A stretch of DNA of 58,225 bases, from positions 1 through 58,225 of the forward strand of contig JAEUKE010000013.1 in the NCBI GenBank assembly GCA_016794345.1, given 5' to 3'. This document shows, one piece after another, positions 15,768 to 24,288 of this stretch; position 1 is the stretch's first letter; each line of letters begins with the position of its first letter. The notes beneath the pieces are model-generated. The model ran no database searches. It saw only the letters and a program-made list of their open reading frames with translations, and was not told where the DNA came from. The position numbers and the translations under genes were made by a program. Origin of the DNA: Myxococcales bacterium. GTDB lineage: Bacteria > Myxococcota_A > Polyangia > Polyangiales > Polyangiaceae.

Positions 15768-17363
15768 TCAGGGAGGCGAGGCGTGCGCTGCGCCCAACCG
15801 AGCGTGCTGCTCCGGCCTGCTGACCGTGACCCGTTCGTAGAGCCGCCATTCCCCCTCCCGGGCAGCGAGCCGAAAGCCGTCTTCGTCTGTGAAGAGGGGC
15901 TGGGGCTCACGATGGACGAGCACGAAATCGTACGGCGCTGCATGCACCTTCGGATCGAACTGCTCGTGGTGCCAATAGGGTGGGGCCGGCAGCGCTCGTT
16001 TGGTCCGAAAGAGCGTTGCGGTGTCGTGCCAGCCGGCCTGGCTGTACCCGCCTCGGAGGATCTGCACCCAGGCGCCGATCTGGTCGTAGACGGTCACGTT
16101 CACGGCGGCGTCCGTTCGCGGTCCCATCCGCAAGCAGAGGATCGACGCGCCTTCGGGGGTGCTCTCCACCATGCGGACGAACGGCGCCATGCGGGCGTCG
16201 AACTCCGCGTACTTCTCGGACACGTGGAGCGGGAGGACGAACGCACAAGCAACGCCCGCGACGTTCATCGGGATGCGGAGCCGATTCATCGTCCCCGACG
16301 GCACGAGCAGGAAGAAGAAGAACGCGAGCGGAGCGAACCGGAGGCCTACCCACCACCAGGCGAACGGGCGCACGATCTCGAACGGAATGGCCACGTAGAG
16401 CGCAGCCATCGCCAGTCCGAGGAGCGCCGCCCGGTGGTGGAGCAGCTGCGCCCGAGGCGACCGGATGGGCTGGGCCTGGACCAGGTCGACCAGCAGCAGG
16501 CCGGCCGTGCAGACGACGAGCGCCCAGAAGACGCTCGTGTCGACCTTGCCCGATATCGGATCCAGCGTGTGCTCCGGCAGTCGACGGAGCAACGTGTCGA
16601 TCGAGAGCCTCTTCACCTCCAGTCCGCCCGCTCCCGCTCGCGGTTGCACCCAATCGACCGATGGGCGGAGCGTGCTGCAGAGAAACAGCGCTGCAGCGGG
16701 GCCCAGGGCCAGCAAGGCTCGTGCGGCGCGCGCCGGTCGCGGTCGATGGACCCCAAACAACACGACCGTCGTTGCTGCGAGCGCGACCGCGGCGAGCGGA
16801 TGTCCGAGCGCGCAGCCGACCGAGAGCAGCCCGGCGACGAGCGTCCGCCCGAGCGTCGACCGCTCGAGGAGCGCGTCCACGCTCGCGGAGGCGAGGAGGA
16901 AGAGGCCGATGGCGACGTTGAAGGGGTGGAACCCGAACGCCCAGGAGGTGCTGAAGGCGAGCGGGAACGTGGTGAGGGCGAGCCACGGACCCCGCTGCGT
17001 GCGCCGCGTCCACCACAGTGCGGCGGCAGGAACGGAGAGCACATAGGCGCAGAGCACGATCTTGTTCGCCCACTCTACGCCCGTCGCGAAGGCGAAGAGG
17101 TGCACCAGGAGGTGATAGGAGAGGTACGGCACGAGCCTCAGCTCGGCGTCGTAGTAGGGGCTGAGGTTCTTTCCCGGCCTCGCGAGGTCGTGAAAGATCG
17201 TGATGGCTGCCAGGTGGTTTGGCTCGTCCAGGAGCGGCAAGACGCGAGCTCGTAGGATGGGCAGCAGCGCAATCACCGAGGCGGCCGCGAAGAGGGCCCA
17301 GAAGGTCCGCCCGGTCGACGCACCCCGTCCCGGCGCGCTGGTCGCTTCCTCCGAGTGGTGCAT
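15768..17363 (-). CDS. Polytopic membrane protein, glycosyltransferase-like architecture
   Basis: 531 aa from ATG 17363. About 10-11 hydrophobic helices fill residues 25-400. The first extracytoplasmic loop carries acidic residues (LLDEPNHLAA), as in GT-C-type membrane glycosyltransferases. A soluble C-terminal domain of about 130 residues follows. I see no decisive family motif. The position upstream of a glycan-transferase-like gene on the same strand (77-nt gap) supports a role in surface glycan or lipid-linked sugar chemistry, as inference. An earlier in-frame start at 17408 would add 15 residues. No good ribosome-binding site is seen. Confidence 0.75.
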   Translation of the reverse strand: MHHSEEATSAPGRGASTGRTFWALFAAASVIALLPILRARVLPLLDEPNHLAAITIFHDLARPGKNLSPYYDAELRLVPYLSYHLLVHLFAFATGVEWANKIVLCAYVLSVPAAALWWTRRTQRGPWLALTTFPLAFSTSWAFGFHPFNVAIGLFLLASASVDALLERSTLGRTLVAGLLSVGCALGHPLAAVALAATTVVLFGVHRPRPARAARALLALGPAAALFLCSTLRPSVDWVQPRAGAGGLEVKRLSIDTLLRRLPEHTLDPISGKVDTSVFWALVVCTAGLLLVDLVQAQPIRSPRAQLLHHRAALLGLAMAALYVAIPFEIVRPFAWWWVGLRFAPLAFFFFLLVPSGTMNRLRIPMNVAGVACAFVLPLHVSEKYAEFDARMAPFVRMVESTPEGASILCLRMGPRTDAAVNVTVYDQIGAWVQILRGGYSQAGWHDTATLFRTKRALPAPPYWHHEQFDPKVHAAPYDFVLVHREPQPLFTDEDGFRLAAREGEWRLYERVTVSRPEQHARLGAAHASPP

Positions 17364-17430
17364 CGCGTCCCACGGTCGCCTCAGCGCGTGAGGCTGGCGC
17401 GAGGACAACGAAACTGGTTCGTGACGATTC

Positions 17431-17448
17431 GCTCACGGCCACGTGAGC
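17431..17448. promoter_or_regulatory. Perfect 7-bp inverted repeat in a divergent promoter region (candidate operator)
   Basis: GCTCACG, GCCA, CGTGAGC between the divergent genes starting at 17363 and 17554. The symmetry and size suit a dimeric repressor. There is no second copy to support it. Confidence 0.3.
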
Positions 17449-17553
17449 GCGAGCCCGTGCCTGACGAAGATGTCAGCTGGGTCACGCATAATTCACCGAG
17501 GCCTCCACGTCGCGACCGCGTCTCGACACCGAAGGCACGTAGAACGGCTGAGC

Positions 17554-18711
17554 ATGAACAGGCCGACCACGACGTCCGCGCGGGCCGCGGCCGTCGCGTC
17601 TTTCGTGCGACGCGCGCTCCCGCGGCGCGGAATGCTCCTCACCTCCTGGACGGCCGCCGCCGTCGGCTGCGTGACGATGGCGGCGCCGATCGAACCGGAC
17701 GACTTCACTTCGACGGCATTCGCCGCCCCAAGCTGCGCGCACGACCCCGAGCTGGGGGTCATCCTCGTCGCCATCGACGGGGTGCGCTGGCAGGACATCT
17801 ACCGTGGCACCGACCCGGACCTCGTGGCGCCAGGCAGCCCGCTCAAGCCAGCCGAGGCGCTGGCGCCGCACATTCATGCGCTCGCCCGGCGAGGTGTGGC
17901 CCTCGGGGCGCCGGGACACGGCGCGCCGTTCGAGGTCAGCGGCCCGAACTTCGTCTCGCTCCCGGGGTACACCGAGATGCTCACGGGCCGCACGGCGCCC
18001 TGTCAGGAGAACGACTGCACCGAGAGACCCAGCTGGACGTTGCTCGACGCCTTCGCGTCGAAGGGTCGGCCCGTCGGGGCCGTCAGCTCGTGGTCGGCCA
18101 TTTCCTACGTGGTGGCGCGCGATCCCGCCCTCGGCCTCGTCTCGGCCGGTCGAACCGGCGGGGGGACGCGTGACCGCGTGCGAGAGCTACCGGGCCTGCG
18201 CGATACGTTCGACGCGGGTGAGGCGGCGATGCCGGAGCCTGGCCACGGGGACTACAGGCCCGACGCCCATACGCGGGCCCTGGCGCTCGGCGTGCTCCGG
18301 CGCGAGCGGCCTCGGTTCTTCTTCGCCGGCTTGGGCGATACCGACGAGCACGCCCATGCGGGCAACTACCCGGCGTATCTCGACGCGCTGGGGACGGCCG
18401 ACCGCTTCGTGGGGGACGTGATGGAGCTCGCAGACGAATGGCGACGCGACGGCCGGGAGACGGTCATCGTCGTCACGACCGATCACGGACGCAGCGCCGA
18501 CTTCCGCAATCACGGCCGGGACTACCCCGAGTCGTCGCGAGGCTGGCTCGTGGCGGGCGGCGGCCCGGTTCCGGCTCGCGGCTACGTCGCCTCGTCGCAC
18601 ACGCGGCGCCTGCGTGATCTCGCACCCACCCTCGCGGCGATGACGGGTGTTCCCGTCGAGCTGGGAAGCGACGGAGGGGCCGTGATGAACGAGCTTCTCG
18701 CCTGCCCGTAG
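17554..18711 (+). CDS. Alkaline phosphatase superfamily enzyme (type I phosphodiesterase/sulfatase-like), exported
   Basis: 385 aa. The N-terminus has an Arg-rich stretch and a hydrophobic segment (about 24-42), suggesting export. Conserved superfamily elements are IDGVRW with metal ligand Asp75, the nucleophile region NFVSLPGYTEMLTGR (Ser135 likely, in place of Thr), GDTDEHAHAGNY and TTDHGRS. These provide the two-metal site of nucleotide pyrophosphatase/phosphodiesterase-like hydrolases. The substrate cannot be deduced. The ATG at 17554 was chosen over upstream starts because the signal region fits and TAGAAC (a near-miss TANNNT) lies 8 nt before it. Confidence 0.85.
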   Translation: MNRPTTTSARAAAVASFVRRALPRRGMLLTSWTAAAVGCVTMAAPIEPDDFTSTAFAAPSCAHDPELGVILVAIDGVRWQDIYRGTDPDLVAPGSPLKPAEALAPHIHALARRGVALGAPGHGAPFEVSGPNFVSLPGYTEMLTGRTAPCQENDCTERPSWTLLDAFASKGRPVGAVSSWSAISYVVARDPALGLVSAGRTGGGTRDRVRELPGLRDTFDAGEAAMPEPGHGDYRPDAHTRALALGVLRRERPRFFFAGLGDTDEHAHAGNYPAYLDALGTADRFVGDVMELADEWRRDGRETVIVVTTDHGRSADFRNHGRDYPESSRGWLVAGGGPVPARGYVASSHTRRLRDLAPTLAAMTGVPVELGSDGGAVMNELLACP

Positions 18712-18747
18712 GAACTTTCTCCGGGCCCGGTACTCTGAGCCCGCCAG

Positions 18748-20682
18748 ATGGCCAGGCTCCTCCGACCAGCGTTGCGTGCCGGAGCCGTCGGGATCTCGTC
18801 CATCCTCCTCCACCTCGGCCTGGTTGGCGCGCTCGGCTCGCTCGAGCCCCGGCGCCCGCCGGTCCCTCGTGCTCTCGCTCACCTCGACCGGGTGCTGGAG
18901 GCGGCGGGTCGGGTGGAGCGGCCGGTGCGCGCGTATGCGCAACGAAGGGCGCTGGTCGAGGCGGCGCGAGCCGCGCAGCGAGAGGGCAAGCTCGAGCTGG
19001 GTGCGTTTCTTCTCGAGGCGAACGCGATCGACGCCGCCGAGGAGCAGGTCCCGTTCGACCTGACGACGGCACGGCGCGCGTTCGCTTCGCGTGTCGAGGG
19101 CCTGCGCGAGGCGCTTCGCGAGAAGCCGATCCGAGAAGCGGCGCCTGCGGTGTTCGGTGATCTCGCGTACACCGGAATGCCGGGTGGGCGCATGGGAGAT
19201 GCCCTCCTGCGCGGCTCCGGGTCTTGTGAGCCGACGAGCCACCTCGTGGCCTCCGCGCTCCACGACGCGGGCCTCGGCGATCGCGTCGCGCTGCGGTACT
19301 ACGGCGGTCCGACTGCGGGCGTCACGCACCTCACGGCGGTGGTCGACGTCGGCGGCGAGGAGATCGATCTGCTCACCGGATCGCCGAGCCGGCCTGGCGG
19401 GGCGCGCTTCGCGGCGAGCGAGCTCGTCGAGACGTACGCGCGAGCGCACGGCCTCGAGCCCAAGGCGCCGGGGATCACACGCTCGGCGCCGTCGAGCGAG
19501 CGGCCCTTGTTCGAGGTGCCGGAGACGCGCTCGCTCACGGCTGGCTATCCGCCGAACGCAGATCGCTTCGACAGCCCGCTGCCGCTCTTCGGCGCGCGCG
19601 CCGTCGCAGCGCCACCGATTGCGGGCGAGAAGCCCGACGCTGCGGGCGCGTCGACCGAGGACGAGCTCGAGCAAGACCCCACCTCCTGTGTGATGGATGT
19701 CTCGCTCGCGCTGCTCGATCCTCCGAGCGCCGCGGCGATGGCCGAAGACGGCTCGGCGATATCCGTCGAGCTGGCGCTCCAGCCGACGCCGCAGGATCTC
19801 GAACGGATCGCCACGACGATCCTCCACGTGGAGTCTTCGCGCGCACCGCTCGCGGCGGGCTCTGCCGCCGCCCTGATCGTGGACGGATGTCTGGCCGGTC
19901 TCTACCAGGAGGCTGCGCTCGAGCTCTCGCTCGCCGGGCAGGCAGACGTGGCGGGGCGTGCCGTGGCCGAGGGCGCTCGCGTCCGCGAGCGGGCCCGGGC
20001 CTCCCTCGCGCGGCACGCCGCACCTGCCGCGACACCGGCGTTCCGCCGCGAGGTCCTCCTCTCCTCGAGCGGCCGCGCCTGGGTGCTGCTCTTCCTCGAA
20101 GGCACGGAGCCGCTGTTGCTCGAGCTTGGCAAGGACGCGGCAGACACCTACTCCGAGGTGCTGCTGTATGCCGGTCTCGTCGTCTCCCCGAAGACCCGCG
20201 CCGTGGCTCTCGAGCGCGCGGGCAAGATGACCCCGAGGCGCCGGATGGACGTGATGCACGAGGTGTTTCGGGCGCACGAGCACGTCGCGCTCGGCGGCGC
20301 GTCGCGCCGGTGGGCCTCCAACTACGTGCTCGACGCACCGGAGAGCGCGTCGGCCGAAGCGCGTGCGTTCGTCGACGCGTATCGCGTGTTCCGTCCGCTC
20401 GCCTGGCGCCTCTGGGAGGCGCCGTCGTCCCCGGTGGACGGGGTGAGCGCGCTCGCCGCGGGCCTGCGCGAGCGGCGCATCGAGCCCGCCACGGCCAGGG
20501 CCATCACGAGCTACTACGTCCGCAACTTCGTTGCTCTTCACCGGACGCGAAGCCGCGGAGGCGAGCAGATCGGCGCGCTCGATCGGGCGCTCGCCGCCGC
20601 GGCGCTGCCGGGCGTCGCCGACGCCGAGGACCTGGCGCTCAACCCGAGCGAGCTCGAGGCGTTGGGCCTCGCGGCACGTTGA
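18748..20682 (+). CDS. Large hypothetical protein with a transglutaminase-like Cys-His-Asp arrangement
   Basis: 644 aa. An N-terminal hydrophobic segment (about 11-30) could be a signal or anchor. Residues 158-210 contain GSCEPTSHLVASALHDAGL (Cys160) followed by VTHLTAVVDVGGEEIDLLTG (His194, Asp200). This is the order and rough spacing of the catalytic triad in transglutaminase-like cysteine proteases and peptidases. The remainder is helical and unlike anything I recognise. TACTCT lies 11 nt before the ATG. The preceding gene ends 36 nt upstream, so co-transcription is possible. Enzyme activity is a hypothesis from the triad only. Confidence 0.8.
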   Translation: MARLLRPALRAGAVGISSILLHLGLVGALGSLEPRRPPVPRALAHLDRVLEAAGRVERPVRAYAQRRALVEAARAAQREGKLELGAFLLEANAIDAAEEQVPFDLTTARRAFASRVEGLREALREKPIREAAPAVFGDLAYTGMPGGRMGDALLRGSGSCEPTSHLVASALHDAGLGDRVALRYYGGPTAGVTHLTAVVDVGGEEIDLLTGSPSRPGGARFAASELVETYARAHGLEPKAPGITRSAPSSERPLFEVPETRSLTAGYPPNADRFDSPLPLFGARAVAAPPIAGEKPDAAGASTEDELEQDPTSCVMDVSLALLDPPSAAAMAEDGSAISVELALQPTPQDLERIATTILHVESSRAPLAAGSAAALIVDGCLAGLYQEAALELSLAGQADVAGRAVAEGARVRERARASLARHAAPAATPAFRREVLLSSSGRAWVLLFLEGTEPLLLELGKDAADTYSEVLLYAGLVVSPKTRAVALERAGKMTPRRRMDVMHEVFRAHEHVALGGASRRWASNYVLDAPESASAEARAFVDAYRVFRPLAWRLWEAPSSPVDGVSALAAGLRERRIEPATARAITSYYVRNFVALHRTRSRGGEQIGALDRALAAAALPGVADAEDLALNPSELEALGLAAR

Positions 20683-20732
20683 GGTCTACGCGCAGCATTG
20701 ACTCGGAGCCCGAGCGACGGAATCATGTCTGC

Positions 20733-21596
20733 ATGCTTTCCTTGATTGGTCGTGGGGGTGGGGTGTGTCTCGTCTTGGCTCTGGGGGCCTGGGGTTGTCT
20801 CGGCTCGGATCCGGAGCTCCTGTCGCAGACGCCCCGAAACGAAGCGGCGGACGCGCTGGCCGAGGCGATTTGCCGCGGCGCCGAGTCCTGTTGTACAGCC
20901 CTCGAGCAGGACAAGCCCTCGGAGGTCTGTCGCAGCACCGCGCGCAACGACATCATGAAGGCGATCATCTTCGCCGAAGGCGAGCGCCGCGAAGTCGTCG
21001 CCGACGCGATCGACGCGTGCGTCGCCGCGTTCGAAGCGGCGAGCGAGACGGCGCCGACCTGCATCGACCTCCCGAGCGCGGCCGACCTGGACGCGCTCTG
21101 TCCGGATCTCTTCAGCGCCATTCCCGAGGGCAAGAAGGCGCCCGGCGAGCGCTGCGAGGGCACCTTCGACTGCGCGTCGCCGTCGCTGCCCGGTCAGCGT
21201 GGTTGCGTCCCGGCGGACGGCTCGATTCCGATCTGCGTGTGGTACCTCGACCGCGCGCTCGGCGAGTCCTGTGCGCCGAGCCCGACGGAGATACCCCGGT
21301 GCGCAGCGGACCTCGCGTGTGCCCCCGATTCGCGAAACAACCTCGTCTGTGCCGAGGCCCCGGGCTCCGGTGCCGCGTGCACGCTCGGGGATGGCACGTG
21401 CGCCACCGGGCTCTCGTGCGAGGAGACCTCGCCGGGTATCGGGGTGTGCCAGCCCTGGCTGGTCGTCGATGCGTCGTGCGGCCCGATGGTCTCGGGTAGC
21501 TGCGAGCCCGGCGCCTCCTGCGTCTCCGGACGCTGCCAGAAGATCGCCCAGCCCGCCCAGTCCTCGGGCTCCGCCCTGGCCGAGCTCTGCCGCTGA
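20733..21596 (+). CDS. Cysteine-rich lipoprotein (myxobacterial type)
   Basis: 287 aa. The signal peptide ends at LGAWGC (Cys22), a slightly irregular lipobox. The mature part has over 20 cysteines, first in a helical domain (ICRGAESCCTALEQDKPSEVC) and then in repeated short loops (GERCEGTFDC, GESCAPSPTEIPRC, GAACTLGDGTC, GASCVSGRC) typical of myxobacterial Cys-rich outer-surface lipoproteins. Disulfide-stabilised repeats are expected. The function is unknown. It ends 7 nt before the convergent ppc stop. Confidence 0.85.
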   Translation: MLSLIGRGGGVCLVLALGAWGCLGSDPELLSQTPRNEAADALAEAICRGAESCCTALEQDKPSEVCRSTARNDIMKAIIFAEGERREVVADAIDACVAAFEAASETAPTCIDLPSAADLDALCPDLFSAIPEGKKAPGERCEGTFDCASPSLPGQRGCVPADGSIPICVWYLDRALGESCAPSPTEIPRCAADLACAPDSRNNLVCAEAPGSGAACTLGDGTCATGLSCEETSPGIGVCQPWLVVDASCGPMVSGSCEPGASCVSGRCQKIAQPAQSSGSALAELCR

Positions 21597-21603
21597 GCTC
21601 CTG

Positions 21604-24234
21604 TCAGCCCGTGTTGCGCATTCCGGCGGCGACGCCGTGAACGGTCACGAGCAGGGCGTCCACGAGCTTCGGCTCGGCCTGTTCGGGGCCGGCTGCGCGC
21701 AGGCGCCGCAAGAGCTCGGCCTGCATCAGGCTGAGCGGGTGGAGGTACGGGTTGCGGACGTCCACGCCGAAGCGCAGCACCGGGTTCGACTCGAGGAGCG
21801 CGCGCTGATCGCGCAGGGTCAAGATGGCCTCACGCGTGCGCTCGAACAGCCCCATCAGCTCGCCGCCCAGGCTCCGTAGCTCGTGCGGCACCAGCGTGCG
21901 GTCGTAGAGCGAGGCGGTCGTCAGGTCCCCCTTGGCGACCACCATTTCGAGGAGATCGACGAGCGCCGCAAAAAATGGCCATTCTGTCATCATCTCGTGG
22001 AGCACCGCGCGGTCCTCGTCCGTCCTCGGCTCGAGGGCTTCGTGCGCGCCCAGCCAGGACGGCAAGAGGAGCCGATTCTGCGTCCACGCGAAGATCCAGG
22101 GGATTGCGCGGAGCGTGCCCAGCCCACCCTGGGCCGACCGCTTCGCCGGGCGGCTGCCGATGTTGAGCAAGCCGAGCTCGCGCTCCGGCGTGGCAGCCTG
22201 GAAGTAGTCGAAGAAGCGCGGATCTTCGAGCACACGGCGATAGCTGGACGCGGCCCGCTTCGCCATTGCGTCCATCGCCTTGCGAAAGCGCTCGGGCGGC
22301 GCGGGCGGGGGGCGGAGCGAGCTCTCGAGGGTCGCCGTCGTGTAGAGCTCGAACGTCTGCGCCGCGATCTCCGGAAGACCGAAGGCGGCGTCGATCGCCT
22401 CGCCCTGGATCGTGACGCGGAGACCGTCTCTCACGGAGCCGGGCGGCTGCGACCAGATGGACAGCGTGATGGGCCCGCCGCCGCGGCCGATCGTCCCGCC
22501 GCGGCCGTGGAACAACGTGAGCGTGACGCCGTGTCGCTCGGCGACCGCGAGCAGCTTCTCCTGAGCCTCGAAGAGGGCCCACGCGGAGGCCACTCGCCCC
22601 GCGTCTTTCGCCGAGTCGCTGTAGCCGATCATGATCTCCATCGAGCCGCCGACGCGCCGCCGGACAGGCTCGATCGAGAGGAGCGCGTCGACCACCGCGG
22701 GCGCCGACTCCAGATCCGCGAGGGTCTCGAAGAGCGGGACCACACGAAGCGGGGGCTCGAGGCCGCCCTCGCGCTGCAGCAGATGGACGGCGAGCACGTC
22801 CGAGACGTCGCGGCAGCCCGAGATGACGTAGGCACCGAGCGAGCCTTCGGGCTGCTCGGCGCACGCGGTGATGGCGCCGATGACGTCGCGCAGCGCCTCG
22901 TCCTCGGGGAGGCGACGAGGCAAGAGCGGCCTCTTCGAGGCGAGCTCGTCGAGCAAGAAGCGCCTGCGTTCCTCCTCCGACCAGGTCGAGTACGATCCGA
23001 GATCGAGCGCGCGCGTGACCGCGTCGAGCGCCCGCGTGTGCACGTCCGCGTGCTGGCGGATGTCGAGCGGCGCGAGCGTGACGCCGAAGGTGGCGACGCG
23101 GCGCATGACGTCGAGCAGCCGGCCGCGCGCCACGATGTCGAGCCCGACCGACGAGAGCGAGCGGTGGAGGAGGGCGAGCGGCTCGGCCAGCTCGCGCGCC
23201 GTGACGAGCCGCGACGCGCTCGAACGGAGCGACCGCGTCGGTGAAGCGACCCCGAGCGCCTCTTCGCAGGCGCGACGTGTGTCGCGCACGCGCTCGATCA
23301 GGCCCTTGAGGACCTTCCGGTAGGGCTCGCCGCTGTCCGGGGCGAGCGCGCGGAGCTCTTCCGAGGCCGTCCCCACCGAGAGCTCGTCCTGCAGTCGGCA
23401 GAGCTCGCGCTCGTAGAGCTCGGCCGCTTGCCAGCGCGCCAGGAGGCAGGCCTCGCGTGTGACGTCGGGGGTCACGTACGGGTTGCCGTCGCGGTCCCCG
23501 CCGACCCAGCTCCCGAATCGGATCGGCGCCGCGTCCAAGGGGAGCGGCTTGCCGGTGACGGTGAGGAGCGCGTCGCTCCACTCCCGCAGGAACGCCGGAA
23601 CGGAGTCCCACAAGACGCGCTCGAACAAGGAGAACGTGGTCTTGGCTTCGTCGATTGGCGTGGGACGGAGCCGTCGCAGATCTTCGGTGTGCCAGAGCGT
23701 GGCGATCTCGCGGCGCACGCGCTCGTCGACGCACGCGCTCTCCGCCTCGGGCGCGGCGGCGCGCTCTGCCAGCGCCTCCGCGATGCGCTCGTACTTTGCG
23801 AGGACCGTTCGTCGCGTGGCCTGCGTGGGGTGCGCCGTCAGGACGAGCTCGATGGGCTGGCGCAGGGCGCGCTCGTGGATCTCCTCCGCGGACACGCCGC
23901 TCGCGACGAGGCGCGAGAGGATCCCCACGAGGCTCGTCTGCTCGCGTTCGTGTGACCTCGCGCGGTGCCGGCTCTCGGCGACGTTCGCGAGCGCGAGGAA
24001 GTGCGCGAAGGCGCGAGCGACCGCGTGTGCCCGTTGTGTGTCGAGCTCGCCGAGGAGCGCGTGGAGCGCGGCCTCGTCCTCCGCGCGCCCGGCGCGCGCT
24101 CCCTTGGCCAGGCGGCGCACCTCTTCGACCAGGTCGAGGAGCCCGGGGCCGCCGCTGGAGCGCAAGGTGTCGCCCAGTCGGTCCCCCAAATATCGAACCT
24201 CTTCTCGGAGCTCGCGCTCGGGATCGGCTGTCAC
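21604..24234 (-). CDS. ppc: Phosphoenolpyruvate carboxylase
   Basis: 876 aa, normal for the family. It carboxylates PEP with bicarbonate to oxaloacetate, refilling the TCA cycle. Signatures are TAHPTQATRRT with catalytic His135, the FGSWVGGDRDGNP substrate region, GYSDSAKDAG, the mobile-loop motif LFHGRGGTIGRGGGP, and the conserved C-terminal end RNTG. All key residues are visible. The GTG at 24234 is used, supported by TACGCT 7 nt upstream. It is divergent from a phosphoglycerate-dehydrogenase-like gene, with only 54 nt between the two start codons. Confidence 0.97.
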   Translation of the reverse strand: MTADPERELREEVRYLGDRLGDTLRSSGGPGLLDLVEEVRRLAKGARAGRAEDEAALHALLGELDTQRAHAVARAFAHFLALANVAESRHRARSHEREQTSLVGILSRLVASGVSAEEIHERALRQPIELVLTAHPTQATRRTVLAKYERIAEALAERAAAPEAESACVDERVRREIATLWHTEDLRRLRPTPIDEAKTTFSLFERVLWDSVPAFLREWSDALLTVTGKPLPLDAAPIRFGSWVGGDRDGNPYVTPDVTREACLLARWQAAELYERELCRLQDELSVGTASEELRALAPDSGEPYRKVLKGLIERVRDTRRACEEALGVASPTRSLRSSASRLVTARELAEPLALLHRSLSSVGLDIVARGRLLDVMRRVATFGVTLAPLDIRQHADVHTRALDAVTRALDLGSYSTWSEEERRRFLLDELASKRPLLPRRLPEDEALRDVIGAITACAEQPEGSLGAYVISGCRDVSDVLAVHLLQREGGLEPPLRVVPLFETLADLESAPAVVDALLSIEPVRRRVGGSMEIMIGYSDSAKDAGRVASAWALFEAQEKLLAVAERHGVTLTLFHGRGGTIGRGGGPITLSIWSQPPGSVRDGLRVTIQGEAIDAAFGLPEIAAQTFELYTTATLESSLRPPPAPPERFRKAMDAMAKRAASSYRRVLEDPRFFDYFQAATPERELGLLNIGSRPAKRSAQGGLGTLRAIPWIFAWTQNRLLLPSWLGAHEALEPRTDEDRAVLHEMMTEWPFFAALVDLLEMVVAKGDLTTASLYDRTLVPHELRSLGGELMGLFERTREAILTLRDQRALLESNPVLRFGVDVRNPYLHPLSLMQAELLRRLRAAGPEQAEPKLVDALLVTVHGVAAGMRNTG

Positions 24235-24241
24235 GGGGCTA

Positions 24242-24247
24242 AGCGTA
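24242..24247 (-). promoter_or_regulatory. TANNNT -10 element (TACGCT), 7 nt before the ppc GTG
   Basis: On the minus strand it reads GAGTACGCTTAGCCCCGTG. The spacer of 7 nt predicts transcription start at the GTG. Confidence 0.5.
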
Positions 24248-24274
24248 CTCGCGCCCGCGCGCCGCGCCCTTTGG

Positions 24275-24280
24275 TATCCT
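24275..24280 (+). promoter_or_regulatory. TANNNT -10 element (TATCCT), 8 nt before ATG 24289
   Basis: TTGGTATCCTCGCCCGCCATG, with an 8-nt spacer and no ribosome-binding site. It lies 27 nt from the opposing ppc element. Confidence 0.55.
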
Positions 24281-24288
24281 CGCCCGCC

